A stretch of DNA of 64,000 nucleotides from Gnetum montanum (GCA_015680685.1 MNCI01023302.1:1-64000), one strand, 5' to 3'; positions 1 through 11,133 are shown, counted from the first letter of the stretch. Numbers and translations are program-made. Notes: generated by a model from the sequence alone, not told the origin.

Positions 1-642
1 ATCACCATGGCAATGTTTCTTACCTTCTCTTCGGCTACTTCAACCTCAATCATTGTAACGATCTAAGTGTCCATCCTTAGCGTGAGTGGTTGTTCCTACC
101 GTGAACAGTTGGTGTTCACGGGGGTCAGAGCCCATAGCATGTATAGTTGATCGAAGGCTCTGATGCCTAACCTCTTCACCATTGTGAGGAGGAGGAACAT
201 CATTTTCTAAGAAACCTGTTGTGAGGGGTTCCTCGTCTCCTATTTCACTAAGGACATGGGGGACCTTGCACTTCAACAATGAGTGTTGGCTCTCCTGCCT
301 TTCGTCCTGAATACGTTGGGCATCTATGGGATAATAATCCCTCATGTCAAAGTCATCCATAACATATTCTGCAAATAGTTCTTGCGTGCCAATCTGTGCT
401 AGGGCACGGAAAAGCATGTTAGCGACTGATCAATCTGGAGGTAACACAATGTTACTTTGCAAATCTCTCCACCGTAGTTGTTTGTCTTGATGGAGAATAA
501 AATTAAAATCAAGCACATACTCATCGGGATGAGTATATGTCACCTTATATTGCTGAGGGCTTGGCTGGTTCAGGTTATGCGTATGTCGCTAACTGTCTTC
601 CGTGTTATCCCTAGGTGAGTTAACCTTATGAGAAGAAGTCAT
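1..642 (-). pseudogene. gag: gag N-terminal region of R1 (partial)
   Basis: The likely start ATG is at 642-640, in the same context as the sister copies (Met-Thr/Ser-Ser-Ser). An open stretch at 417-46 carries the family N-terminal pattern: an LFRALAQIG block, the acidic DDFDMRDYYP motif, an ESQH motif and the EHQLFT...DGHLDR block, each matching the gag of R4. A stop follows at about 45. Beyond it the DNA still aligns with the basic Arg/Ser/His-rich linker of R4, so the stop is a lesion and not the natural end. Gag would form the structural particle and bind the element RNA. The protein is partial here and not functional as it stands. The assignment rests on similarity to the R4 and R9 copies; the capsid core is off-window. 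Confidence 0.75.
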
Positions 643-764
643 TTTATTGGTGTGCTATTCACCATTATATATGTTCTTATTTAACTAATTAACCCAAAGG
701 TTCGTTAAGGCTCACAACGATGTGAAAGATTTCCTAATGTTCTAATTGGCGTACAAACACTTAG

Positions 765-782
765 TCCTCGGCAACGATGCCA
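765..782 (-). promoter_or_regulatory. Primer-binding site of R1 (tRNA-Asp type)
   Basis: On the minus strand the 18 bases directly downstream of the LTR read TGGCATCGTTGCCGAGGA. This matches 15 of 18 positions of the complement of a plant tRNA-Asp 3' end (TGGCGCCGTTGCCGGGGA, from memory). All three differences are transitions. A tRNA-Asp primer is typical of the Athila lineage. Confidence 0.8.
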
Positions 783-783
783 A

Positions 784-1714
784 TGATGAGTGGCAAGGTA
801 CCCCTACACTCAACCATACGAAATGAGCGTAGCACACACGATCCAATTGAACTTCGCAGACTAAATTCCTAAACACCACAAGGAACACTTGGGGTTAATT
901 AATCGTTGTCTTCCCAGACTTACTTGTTATTGTCATGGTGTATGGTTAAGTAAGTCCGAGGTATATGATTTTTTTGGTATTTTCTAGTTTGTTTCCTATG
1001 CTAAGGGGTGAAGGGTTGAGAGACTAAAACTAACTCTAACTACATCACTAATTCCTAGCATTAGCATCCGTTCCCACTTGCCGTACACACCCTGAACTGT
1101 GCGACTGTGGCTACCAAACGCTAATCGTTACTGGGATTACCACACATAACGCACGTGCTTGAAGCGGTCATATTGAGGCACCTAACTAGCCTAAGTGTGA
1201 CAAGCAGCTGATTCCTTGACTAGCTATACACATCTGTAGATGCTTGTAATCAAGTCATACTTGTCCCACGTTTTAGGAGGTAAGGGTGAGAGAATCTAAT
1301 CGCGATGAGTAGTAGATTCCTTGGCTAGCCGTACACATTCGTCAATGCTCGTAACCAAGTCGTACTCATGTCGCGTTACTAGGAAAGCAGTAAATAGCAT
1401 TAAATAAACCTATCCATGTACTGCAAGGTTTATCCACAAAGCTCATCTTTATTGTCGTACACAACTTGCGTTCAGGTACAAAGTTGCTCGAATAAAGAAC
1501 CGTTCACTTGGGGGAGTCCTATTGCGGGCACATGGAAAATATTCTATCTCTGGGGTGATCAATCTGCCAGATCTTTGCTACTTCTATCCTAGGATGAGAA
1601 ATGAGGGGAGTGCTACCTCTTATTTATAAGATTTGGCAGTGGACTGTGATATCACGTACACGATATCGCAGGGGACAACGCGATATCGCAGCTTGTGCAT
1701 ATCGCGTCTCATCA
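784..1714 (-). repeat. 5' LTR of R1 (type I)
   Basis: The LTR is 931 bp, with TGATGAG at its 5' end (1714) and CTCATCA at its 3' end (784). U3 begins with a cluster of GATATC palindromes (about 1640-1710), followed by a TATAAATAAGAGG promoter box near 1617-1630 on the minus strand. The body is recognisably the same as the LTRs of R2 and R4. Confidence 0.88.
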
Positions 1715-2091
1715 ATTGATGTATAGTATCTCTCCTTCCGCAAGTCCCTTTGATGTTGTGCTTCTATGGGTTGGTAGTCCCTTGTATCATAATCACATGA
1801 AACATACTCCGCGTACAACTATGACATGCCTATTTATGCAAGAGCACAAAGGAGCATGTTGGGGACTGCTTGGTCTGGGGGCAATACTATGTTACCCTCC
1901 AAGTCTCTCCAACATAGTTGTTTTTCTTAAGGGAGAATAAAGGTAAACTCAGGTACATATTCATCGTGATGAATATATACCACTTGGAATTTTTGAGGAA
2001 CTAACGGTTCTTGGTTATGTATGTTTTGCCGCCGACTGTCTTTTGTGTTGTTCCTAGGCGGTGAAATGATTTTGTGCAAAGAAGAAGACAT
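1715..2091 (-). pseudogene. gag: gag N-terminal fragment of R2, truncated by R1
   Basis: The start ATG is at 2091-2089, preceded by the family leader. The fragment contains a YAEYVSCDYDTRDYQPIEAQ stretch that corresponds to the EYV..DFDMRDY.P motif of R4 and R1 gag. Reading then runs straight into the R1 LTR. Only the N-terminal arm is present; there is no capsid core or zinc knuckle. The upstream half of the fragment has drifted out of frame. Confidence 0.7.
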
Positions 2092-2217
2092 TGTTGTCTT
2101 ATTTGGTGTGCTATTATCATTATTTTATTTTTCCTTTGATCAACCCTAAGGGTTTGTTCTAGCTTCCCAATGATATGAATGATATCCTATGTTCTACGTA
2201 GAGCACAAACAACTAAG

Positions 2218-2235
2218 TCCCCGACAATGGCGCCA
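2218..2235 (-). promoter_or_regulatory. Primer-binding site of R2 (tRNA-Asp type)
   Basis: The minus strand reads TGGCGCCATTGTCGGGGA, 16 of 18 matches to the complement of the plant tRNA-Asp 3' end. Both mismatches are transitions. It lies one base inside the LTR boundary. Confidence 0.85.
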
Positions 2236-2236
2236 A

Positions 2237-3038
2237 TGATGAGTGGCGAGGTACCCCTACACTCAACCATATGAATACGAGCGTCTCACGCATGCTCTAG
2301 TCGAACTCCAAGGACTAAGTGATTATGTGCCTTAATGGAACACTTAAGGTTAATCAATCGATGTCTTCCCAAACTTGTATTGTCACGGTTGTATGGTTAA
2401 GTAAGCTTCAGGTATGTGATTTTTATGTCTTTTATCTTTTTAACACCTATGCTAAGAGGGAAGGGTGAAGAGAACTAAGTGACTAACTTTTCTTAACTAT
2501 TCACTAACTAAGTTTTAATCATCCTAGCACTAGTATCCATTCCCACTTGCCATACATACCCTGAACCGGTGCAATGCTACTCGTTACTAGGTTACCAAGC
2601 GTTACACACGTGCTCGAAGTGGTCGTACTGAATGCACTTAACTAGGAGAGTTAAGGGTTGAGAGAGATTAATTATCTAAGAAATAATTTAAACATTTAAT
2701 AATAGTTAAATCCTATTTAGCTTAGTACATATGCTGCAAGGTTTATCAGAAAGTTCGTCTTTATTACCGTACACAAATGTGTGCTCAGGTACAATTTGCT
2801 TGAATAAAGATCCATTCACTTTGAGACTCCTACTGCGGGCACATGGAAATTATTCTAACTCTGAAATGGTAAAAATGCTATAGTTTGGCTAAGGGTCTAG
2901 ATCTAGATGATTGAACAAAGGAAAGCCACCTCTTATTTATAGAACTTTTGGCAGGCTGCGATATCACGTACGCAATATCGTGGGGGCGAAGGCAATATCA
3001 TGGCTGCAATATCGTGTACACGATATTGTCGCTCATCA
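2237..3038 (-). repeat. 5' LTR of R2 (type I)
   Basis: This 802 bp LTR has ends TGA(T/G)GAG...CTCATCA and a cluster of GATATC/ATATCG words at its U3 end (about 2955-3030). A TATAAATAAGAGG box lies at about 2930-2943 on the minus strand. It is older than the R4 LTRs, with more substitutions and a small deletion. Confidence 0.85.
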
Positions 3039-3920
3039 ATGATAAAAACACATAGGTTGAATTAATGGAAAAATGACTAAGTATGAAATGTTGTAAAAAT
3101 GGCTAAGTATGAAACGTTGATATAAGGACTACGTATAAAATGCTAAAAAATTGTCCAAGTATGGAATACATGATAAGTGATAAATTCTAAATGTAAAATG
3201 TGAATAAAAGAGTATAAACTATTCAAATGTAAGATGCTACAATATTGGAAATGGTGTAGACTCCTTTCCAAATAGTATAAATGTTTAATTGATTTGCAGA
3301 ACAAATGTTCATCTCCTAAGGAAGGCCAAACTACAAGTGTTTACAAAAATGTAAGTATATGAAAATTAATAATGTAAGCTTGATTCAAGAGTAAAATATG
3401 AGTTTGATGGAGGATTTTAAACCTCTAGAAGGTAGGTAGGTGGATGGATAAGTCATAAGAATGATCCATAGTTAGTTTGGAGCCAAAATAAGGCCATTTT
3501 GGTTAAATGTCCTAGTGCTAACACTGGAGCTTAAAAAAATTGATCTCTTGAAGATGATGTTGAAGGTTGAAATATTCTATCTCTAGTAACCAATGTTGAT
3601 ACTAGTTAAGTGATGTTGGAGATACACCAGTGTTGGTCCTAGAGGTGCAAGTGTGGTTATGGAGCACATTAGTCATGCTAGAAAGTTTGCTATGGGTGCT
3701 CACGATCTCTTGAAATCTCAAAAATATGCTCAAGATCTCAAAAAACTAGCCTAGAATTTGTGTTTTGAACCCTTATTTTTTGGGCTAGAGTTGCCAATTC
3801 CAACTTAGGGTTGCTAATTTTGAACTTGGAATTAAGTCCTACTTTTTCTGAAGTTGCTTTGAGGTTTCTAATAGCAAAATTTGACTTTTAAACTTAGTAA
3901 ATCAAATGGCCTAGGTAGGT

Positions 3921-4450
3921 GACATTGATGTTAATGCTGACATCAACATCAACATTACGAATACCTAGAACTTTCAAGTAATTTTGATCAAGTGCTAGTA
4001 TGGGCCTACCAAGATTCTATCTGATGCTCAAACTAATGATGAATGATGTTGAGATACTATTGAGGAATCCATGAGGCTAAGGAGTATTGTTAAACATCAA
4101 GACAAAGGTGCTAGAGGACATGTTGAGAGTTCAAGGGTGGTGACATTAACATCAGCATCAATGTCATCTATACTTAGCCAAAATTTCATGCTTTGACCAA
4201 GTTGACATGTTAAGCTCCCAAGACTTCATATGATCCTTGAACTATTGTTAAATACTACCAAGATGAAGTTGAGGAAGTCGAGAAGCCTATAGATGTTGTC
4301 GAATGTTTCTCTAAAATGTTAAGGATGGTAAAATGTAGGCCCCACATGTGCTAACATTGATGCTAACATCCACATCAACGTTAGCAAAGTACTTAGAAAA
4401 ATTTATGCACTTTTTCAAGTTGATCATTTAACCTCCACTTTTTCAACTAT
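3921..4450. repeat. Degenerate tandem repeat, about 215 bp period
   Basis: Three related units begin near 3921, 4142 and 4351. Each starts with an imperfect dyad built from GATGTTAATGCTGACATC-like words. This is followed by a stretch with TTTCAAGTT/GATCAAG or GACCAAGTTGACATG. Units 1 and 2 also share a GATGTTGAG...GAGG...TGTTAAAC/AATACT segment. The units are strongly diverged, so the exact period and copy number are estimates by eye. Confidence 0.5.
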
Positions 4451-4956
4451 TCATTATGCCTTAACTCACATACATGGTTATGCAAGGTAGTATCCATACA
4501 TTATAGGTCACTGTGAAAGCCTTGTGAAAAAAATTCTAAGTATATTTCTATAGCAATAGTTTAAAATTTTTAGATAAAAAAACTTAAATCTTCAACTTCT
4601 CACTTGTTACTAGATGTGCATACCACTATTCTTTCTAGTTGGATGAGATTGAAATTGTTTTTAATTGTATTTAAGCAAGAATTGTCGGATCTCATCCTTA
4701 CTTGCTAGTTGGCAAGGGTAAAACCCATAGACATGTGAGCATTACTAATGATTATAATTGAAGATGTATGCATTGGTACAATGGGCATGGATGCAAGTTA
4801 AGGCATAGTAGAGATAATTTCTCAAGGTGGATTTATCTTAATAGCATAGGCAAGTTAGCTCATTAGAGTAGGCAAAGGATTTGATAATAAGTTTCTACAA
4901 CTAATTGTTTGCCTCACACCATAGCTTGAATGTATATTTTTACAATATCTACTATT

Positions 4957-5130
4957 TTTCAACAAATCTCATGTTTTTCAATGGTTTTAATGTTTTTCGA
5001 TGGATCTAATTTTTTTCAATGAATTTGATGTTTATCTAGAAAATTCTTCTAGTAGATTTAATATTTCTCTAACAAATTTAATTTTTTAGTAGATCTAATT
5101 CTTTTCCAATGAATCTAATTTCTCTAGAAT
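4957..5130. repeat. T-rich short tandem repeat, about 22 bp unit
   Basis: This is a run of imperfect copies of a word like ATGTTTTTCAATGGATCTAA, alternating with AATTTTTTTCAATGAATTTG and ATTTCTCTAACAAATTTAAT. It looks like a decayed minisatellite next to the LINE-like remnant. Confidence 0.45.
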
Positions 5131-5173
5131 TCTCCTATGAGGGATTCTATATTACTTTCAACTTCTTTAACTA

Positions 5174-6010
5174 ATGTTGAAATTTTTGCTTCTTTTTATC
5201 AATGTGGAAATTTTTGTTAATTCTCAAAATGTAGATTTACAAGCTTGTAAGAAAAAAGTTGTGACACCTTCTTCTAGTGATATTGATGCAAGCAAGAAAC
5301 CTAATTTTATTCTTCTTGATGATGTATATGATTTATTAGTTGATTTTTCATCACAATATGTATTTATTTAAATTTTGAGTTACCTACCTTGTAATCGAAG
5401 TTTCATTTTGCAAATAAATGATGTTATGAAAAAACATGACGTCCAAGCTTTTTATGCTAGGTATTATTCTTAGGTTTTCTACTTTTTGATTAGGCAATGC
5501 TTCAATGGTGCAACATGCCCTAGATATAGGGTCTTTTATGCATAACAAGTAGTGTTGATCATTCATAAATGGACTTCAGATTTTAACATCCAATCTAAAG
5601 AATATGCTAAAGTTTCATGTTTCTTTAAGTTATATAATCTTTCATTAATATTTGAAAAAGCTAAGTTAGAAATTGTTAGTCTCCTCAGTTCCATTAAGCA
5701 TATAGAATATCTTTCCATAACTTTTGATTTTCAAATATTTTTTTTTATTAAAATCAATCTTCTCAATTGTAAAAATAAGTTGGTATTCTAAGTAAGAGGA
5801 AAAATTTATATTCAACCAATTACATATTATAATCTTCCTAATTCTTGCAAATTTTTCCATTGTGAGGGACATTTATTTAATGTTTATCCTTTTCTACTCA
5901 AGAAAAGATATTTTGAAGAAAAGAAAAATCATGTCAAAACTGAAGATAAAAAAAATTATAAAGTTGATGATATGAAAAAGCAAATTAATGTTAATGATAA
6001 AAATTATTAA
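5174..6010 (+). pseudogene. LINE ORF1-like / DUF4283-type remnant
   Basis: Translating across several stops and shifts gives patterns typical of plant LINE ORF1 (nucleic-acid-binding, DUF4283-type). They are a HKWTSDFN block (5560-5590), a weak counterpart of the 'lynLPlefW' strand, and at about 5805-5880 the segment YIQPITYYNLPNSCKFFHCE followed by GHLFNVYPF. The last resembles the usual 'leYenvP..C..C...GH....CP' zinc-knuckle end with two cysteines changed. A Lys-rich tail follows. No endonuclease or reverse transcriptase domain is visible downstream, so this would be a truncated relic. The family call is by motif memory and is tentative. Confidence 0.45.
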
Positions 6011-6983
6011 TTGTAAATAAATAATCTAAAAAAGATAGACACTCCTATATATATTTTTACTGGTATTAGAGAACGTATTAAGTAGTCTAGACAAATAGCT
6101 CGTAAGAAAACTTTTTCCTTATTTACCAAGAATACTATTAACTTAAAAATTAAAACTAGTATTAATAAGAAGGTTATAATTGATTGAAAATATTCTTAAT
6201 GTAGGTGGTACGATTTTCTTACTTTGATATAAATATTAGTATTAAGCCATAATTTTCTATTTCAAATCCTTTTGCTGTTTTAAGTTTAAGCATAGTATTG
6301 TGGTTTGAATTGTCATAATAACAAAATCCAATAAGACCTAATACAAAATTAAGCCAAGCAGTATTGTGGTTACCAAATGGTTTAAAAACAAAAACTAAAC
6401 TTTCAAATAATTTCTTTCAAATTGAAAGGGGACCTAGGGATTGTAGGATAAATTCTAATAATCCAAGTTGAACAAAGATGAGCAAGGCATATGAATTGAA
6501 TAGCTAGATAGAAATGAGCAAAGATCATATGCAAATCTATGTAAAGATAACGTAGTGTATGTAACTAGCAAATGAAAACAATTGGCAACAAGATGCAAAG
6601 TAGAAAAGATATAACCTGTTAAAGCATTTAAACAAAGGGGAACAAAATAAAAACATGAACTAGATCCATAGTAAATTTGGATGATACTAGAGATAGAAGG
6701 CCTAAAGACAAGAAAACCTGGATTACAATAAAAAGAGGAGATCACGAACTTACAAAAGGATGTTCTAGGATATGTACTAGGGATTAGAGGTATCTGATGA
6801 GGAGTTGCATTACCCCATTCTTTCTTTGATGTGTACACGTGATGCAAATCTAGCATCAATAATGGTAGATTCAACAACTGATAAAGTAAAGGGATAGATT
6901 AGATCAATGTAATGACTTGATTTCAAGTAATTTCTTCATGTGTTAAGAGGATAATACAAAGGAGATACAATGTGTCATTAGGA

Positions 6984-6985
<2 letters not shown>

Positions 6986-7036
<51 letters not shown>
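6986..7036. repeat. (AG)n microsatellite
   Basis: About 25 uninterrupted AG dinucleotides lie inside the R3 3' LTR. The perfect purity contrasts with the decay around it, as expected for a slippage-prone locus. Confidence 0.97.
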
Positions 7037-7039
<3 letters not shown>

Positions 7040-7221
7040 CTATTTTGCATAGAGGTAGAGTCTTTGAAAGGAGTTTTCCAAATTACCAATCATAAGAATA
7101 TTAACTATGTTGAGTAGTAGGGATGATTGGAGATGCTAAGTAGATGTCCAAAAGCTCAAGGATGAAGAATGAAAATCACAATGTCGAAAAATACAACCCC
7201 TTTCTATTTAGGGATATCCTC

Positions 7222-7230
7222 CTATTTATA
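7222..7230 (-). promoter_or_regulatory. TATA box in R3 LTR
   Basis: The minus strand reads CGACCTATAAATAGGAGG, a strong plant-type TATA box about 470 bp from the LTR 5' end. It lies in the segment missing from the other R3 LTR. Confidence 0.6.
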
Positions 7231-7769
7231 GGTCGAAAATGCTTCGTAGGTCTTGTATAAATGATGCATTGGGGTCCATAGAATCTTTTACAAGGTTTTA
7301 GAAGCTTATGGATAAGAGAATTAATGTATAAATAGTTTAATATGAGGATTGATGCTGAACATTGAATGTTGGATTAACACTGAGCATCGAAGAGTTGTTA
7401 TGCTATAACAATGAGATTTGATGTTAGATGTCAAAAGTAGATCTAACACAAGATATCAAAAGCTGAAGATAGAATCAATGCTAGAGCTGACATTGGATGT
7501 TGAAACTAGTAGAAGAGTTGAAATGATGTTGTTGATGACATGAAATGTCATTTATAAGAAGTTGATGTTGTAGACTTAGAAACCATAATGCAGATGAGGC
7601 AAGATATTGAATTTAAACTATTGAAGATTGCCTTAATGATAAAAAGCCATAGAATTTACCTAAGACTCTGACTTATGTAGAAAAATCCAAAGTGGATACA
7701 ACATTGTTTCCTCTTGATGGATACTACAGAAAAGCTAAAGTAGAATTCATCAATAAAAGACATGACCTG

Positions 7770-8548
7770 TGATGAGATGCGATATCGCATGGGCCGCGAT
7801 ATCACAGTGCGCCACTAAGTCTATAAATAAGAGGCGGCACTCCCCTTGTTTCTAATCTAGGCCTAGAACGTAGGGAAACTCTAGCAGTTTTTCCACTCTA
7901 GAGATAGATTAATTTCCATGTGCCCACAGTTGGAACTCCAGAGTGAACGGATCTTTATTCGAGCAGACATTGTACCTGAACACAAGTTTGTGTATAGAAA
8001 TAAAGATGAGCTTCTTGGATAAACCTTGCAGTGCATGGAATAGGCTAATTATGATTTTATTTACTATTATTTATTACTTGTCATTTACATGCCTTATTAG
8101 GAATTAAATCTTTCTCAACCCTTCTCTCCTAGTTAAGTGCCTCAGTATGACCACTTCGAGCACGTGCGTTACGTGTGGTGATCCCAGCAACGACTAGCGT
8201 TTGGTAGCCATGGTTGCATCGGTTCAGGGTGTGTACGGTAAGTGGGAACGAATGCTAACACTAGGTTAATTTAGACTTAGTTAATTAGTTAAAGTTAGTA
8301 ATTAGCTTCTTCAACCCTTCAACTCGATAGCATAGGAGATAAAACAAAAAAAGACATAAAAATCATATACATCAAACTTACTTAACCATACACCATGACA
8401 ACTACAAGTAAGTTTGGGAAGACAACAAATAATTAACCTTAAGTGTTCCATGAGGCGTGTAGGCACTTAGTCTGAGGGGTTTGAACGGATCATGCGTGTT
8501 ACACTCGTAGTCGTATGGTTGAGTGTAGGGGTATCTCACCACTCATCA
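7770..8548 (+). repeat. 5' LTR of R4 (type I)
   Basis: This 779 bp LTR has two GATATC palindromes at the U3 start (7780-7806) and a TATAAATAAGAGG box at 7821. The conserved words ATCTTTATTCGAGCAGACATT and AAACCTTGCAGTGCATGG (R/U5) follow. It differs from the 3' LTR by scattered substitutions and by lacking a roughly 48 bp block of further GATATC repeats. Confidence 0.93.
7821..7830 (+). promoter_or_regulatory. LTR promoter TATA box of R4
   Basis: CTATAAATAAGAGG sits immediately downstream of the GATATC cluster. The same box occurs at the same place in the 3' LTR (13961-13970) and in the R1 and R2 LTRs. Transcription would start about 30 bp further on. Confidence 0.75.
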
Positions 8549-8549
8549 T

Positions 8550-8567
8550 TGGCGTTGTTGCCGGGGA
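8550..8567 (+). promoter_or_regulatory. Primer-binding site of R4 (tRNA-Asp type)
   Basis: TGGCGTTGTTGCCGGGGA, one base after the LTR, matches 16 of 18 positions of the complement of the plant tRNA-Asp 3' end. Both mismatches are C to T. Confidence 0.9.
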
Positions 8568-8691
8568 CGAAGTGTTTTTGTGCTAAGTAGAACATAAGAG
8601 ATCATTCACATCATTGGGAGCTTAAACGAACCTTAGGGTTAATTAAAAGAAAAATTATATAATGGTTAAATAGCACACCAAATTAATAACA

Positions 8692-11133
8692 ATGTCTTCT
8701 TCTAACAAAAGCAATATACCACCTAGGAATAATACAAGAAACAGTTGGCAATCAAAAACACATAACCTAAATCCGCCAGTTCCTCAACAATATTCGTAGT
8801 TTTACTTTTATCTTCCATCAAGATGAACAGATGCATTGGAGAGACTTGCAAGGTAACATTGTGTTACCTCTAGATCGTGTAGTCCCCAACATGCTTCTTC
8901 GTGCTTTGGCACAGATTGCCATGACAGAATTATACACTGAATACGTTGTGGAAGATTTTGACATGAGGGATTACCATCCCACAGCTTTACAACATATGAG
9001 GGGCTCAAGGCAAGAGAGCCAACATACACTTTTGAAGGGCAAAGAGGTCCCACACTTCCTAAGTGAAATCAGAGATGGTGAACCACTTATAATGGGTTCT
9101 CTATCGAAGGATGTTCCCCCTCCTAACGATGGTGAGGAGGTGGGGTATCAGAACCTACACTCCACGATACACAACCCTGGTTCTAATCCCTGTGAACACC
9201 AGCTGTTCACTGAGGGAACAACAACATATAACAAGGATGGACACTTAAATCGTCATCACGATCTAGGCTGAAGCCATAGAAGAGAAGGCAAGAAACATCG
9301 TCATGGTGATGGTTCTCCTTCTTCTTCCCCTTCTTCACATCATTCACCCTCTCCTTCCACATCTAGGTGCAGCCATCACAGGCATAATGGTGAGGATAGA
9401 GGTAGGAAAAATGAGAGACCTTGACAAGAGAGTCGAGAGAGAGGACAAGGGCATGAATGAAGGGAAAGTAGGGAACAACGGAGACATCATAGGCATCATG
9501 AAAGAGATGATCACGATGAGCCCCTACTTGCAACCCAAGGCATGATAAATATAATGGAGGTAGTGAGAATCCCAACAAGGCATTTAAAAGATAGTCGGAT
9601 CAAATGCTTAGACATGAATAATATCCCATGCTTCAAAGGGGGATACAACGTGGATCCGCAAAATCATTTACAAGCATTCCACAATGCCCGTGCCTTGCAA
9701 AAAATAGAGAATGAGTGGCAGAAACTAAATTTGTTTCCTAGGACACTCACAAAGGAATCAGAGAGTTGGTATCAGTCCTTAGAACCGGAAACCATCAGGA
9801 GGTGGAGTACGATGTTAGAACTCTTCAATGATAAGTATCAAATGTACTCCAGAGTGTCTAACTTGCATAAGAATATCCAAGGATGGAAGCAAGGTACTCA
9901 TAAACCCTTGGATGCTACCATGGACCGCTACTACGCATTGTTACATCATTGCCCGGGCCATGGATACGCACAACAGGACCAACTTTGCCACATCATAGAT
10001 GGGCTAAGGTATGAAACTAGGAGAATCCTTGGGACTTATGCCCAAGGGAGATTATCAGAACTTAGGTCCCATGAAGTACATCGCTTGTTGGAACAAGTAG
10101 AAAAAGAAGAAGGGGAGCTATGAAAAATAGAAAGTGTGGAAGAATACAATCGTGATCCTTCCTTTTGAAAGAAGGGAGTGAAATTTTGCGATGAAGAGGA
10201 TGAGTCACCACTCGAAGAGTTGGTGAACAGAAAAACCTTGCCGATTCAAAAGCTAACAATAGAAGTATCGGCTAAGGTGGATCAATTGTGGGATTCCTTA
10301 GACTCTAGACTTGATACTATCCTGAAGATTGTAGAGGAGTCTAGGGAGGAACAAAGTAGTGACAAGAACAAGACAAAGCGGAGAGATTCAGGCCCCACAC
10401 GTGACAAGGGTAAGGGGAAAATCACTATCTCTGATGAGGTTGTGGATTCAGACACAGACGATGACGATGGATGTGAGATATGCCATTATGACCATCCTAA
10501 AAGATGTTGTTCAAGCATCTCACATCTACAAGAGTCTGGGGTGTATGCACTCAACCCGAGACTCAACAAACGATAGACACCCTAAAGGTTACCTTATCCT
10601 CAAGGTAACCCAAGACAGTTCCACCAACTGTTAAAGTACTATCCAAATGGAACTCCATCATAACCCATTGAGTAACATCAACAGTGGCAATACCCATAGT
10701 CATGGGGGATGCCACCACCGAAACAACAGTACCCTTACTGGTAGCCAGACCCATATGGATACTATGTGCAGTAGCCAATTTCTCCAAGTGACTCCATGGG
10801 TCACACAACTCCCCAACGTCATTACCAAGTTTGGGAGTACTTTAGAAGGACTCATTCTCCTCCACATCCATGCCATCCTCCTAATCTATCCACACCTCTT
10901 CCATTGGTAGTTCCCATAACACCTCCTACTCCAACAATGCAAGGGGAACTCCCCACTCAACCGCAGCAATGTCATGCTACGAGAGCCATAAACATTCAAC
11001 TTGCTACTGGTTCTGACAACTGTAAAAAGAAAAGACCTTTCTTCAAAACCAGAAGCTCAGACAAGCTCTCACAACAACAAGTGGTTGATTCCACAACCAC
11101 TCCTCCAACAAATAAGGCTTCGGAGCTCCCTTA
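8692..11133 (+). pseudogene. gag: gag of R4
   Basis: Gag builds the cytoplasmic particle and binds element RNA. The start ATG at 8692 (Met-Ser-Ser-Ser) is shared with R9 and, with variation, R6. In order: an N-terminal arm (8831-9271) with EDFDMRDYHP; an Arg/Ser/His-rich basic linker (about 9270-9540, out of frame after a stop); the capsid core (9542-10123) with NHLQAFHNA, SWYQSLEPETIRRW and HIIDGLRYETRRILGTYAQG; an acidic stretch (10178-10576) ending in the zinc knuckle CEICHYDHPKRCC (CX2CX3HX4C); and a Gln/Pro/His-rich tail to about 11133. The order and motifs fit Athila-type gag. Only a few stops and shifts break the frame, making this the best-preserved gag in the window. Confidence 0.82.

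Larger units (their letters stand above)
1..1714 (-). mobile_element. R1: Athila-like Ty3/gypsy element, 5' part only
   Basis: Read on the minus strand this is a 5' LTR (1714 to 784), a tRNA-Asp-type primer-binding site, a short leader and the N-terminal part of gag, which runs off the left edge of the window. The LTR has the family termini TGATGAG...CTCATCA. Its 5' end at 1714 abuts a gag fragment of a second, same-orientation element (R2), so R1 has inserted into R2's gag. The other half of both elements lies outside the window, so the target duplication cannot be checked. Confidence 0.85.
1715..3038 (-). mobile_element. R2: Athila-like element, 5' part, interrupted by R1
   Basis: On the minus strand this holds a complete 5' LTR (3038-2237), a primer site, a leader and about 380 bp of gag, cut where R1 inserted. 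Gag stops abruptly at 1715 against the first base of the R1 LTR. The remainder should lie to the left of R1, outside the window. Confidence 0.85.
3039..5170. other. Unassigned AT-rich DNA with tandem repeats
   Basis: I see no coding pattern here. The start (3060-3180) holds a few short degenerate copies of a GACTAAGTATGAAA-like word. The middle has the roughly 215 bp repeat described separately, and the end has T-rich short repeats. It is probably the flank into which R2 inserted, or an unrecognised old transposon. Confidence 0.5.
6270..7700 (-). repeat. 3' LTR of R3
   Basis: Positions 7300-7700 align closely with 44215-44616, and about 6290-6412 aligns with 38330-38383 plus 44175-44210, identifying the two LTRs. 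The minus-strand 5' end reads TGTATCCACTTTGG here and TGTACCCACTTTAG in the other copy. The segment 6412-7290 has no counterpart in the other LTR. It contains a TATA box and a GA microsatellite, so the other LTR seems to have lost it. An open frame at 6877-6455 (minus) is inside this LTR and shows no protein similarity. Confidence 0.6.

Noticed and set aside
765-782. tRNA-Asp gene fragments
   Set aside because: Only 18 bases match, always directly next to an LTR and in the complementary sense, as expected for primer-binding sites.
1695-1940. Plus-strand open frames antisense to gag (1695-1940, and 9053-8808 on the minus strand in R4)
   Set aside because: They mirror each other only because the sense gag is conserved. 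Their start and length differ, and no independent signal supports them.
6455-6877. 140-codon minus-strand open frame as a gene
   Set aside because: It lies inside the R3 LTR, has low-complexity composition, no family resemblance and no counterpart in the other LTR.
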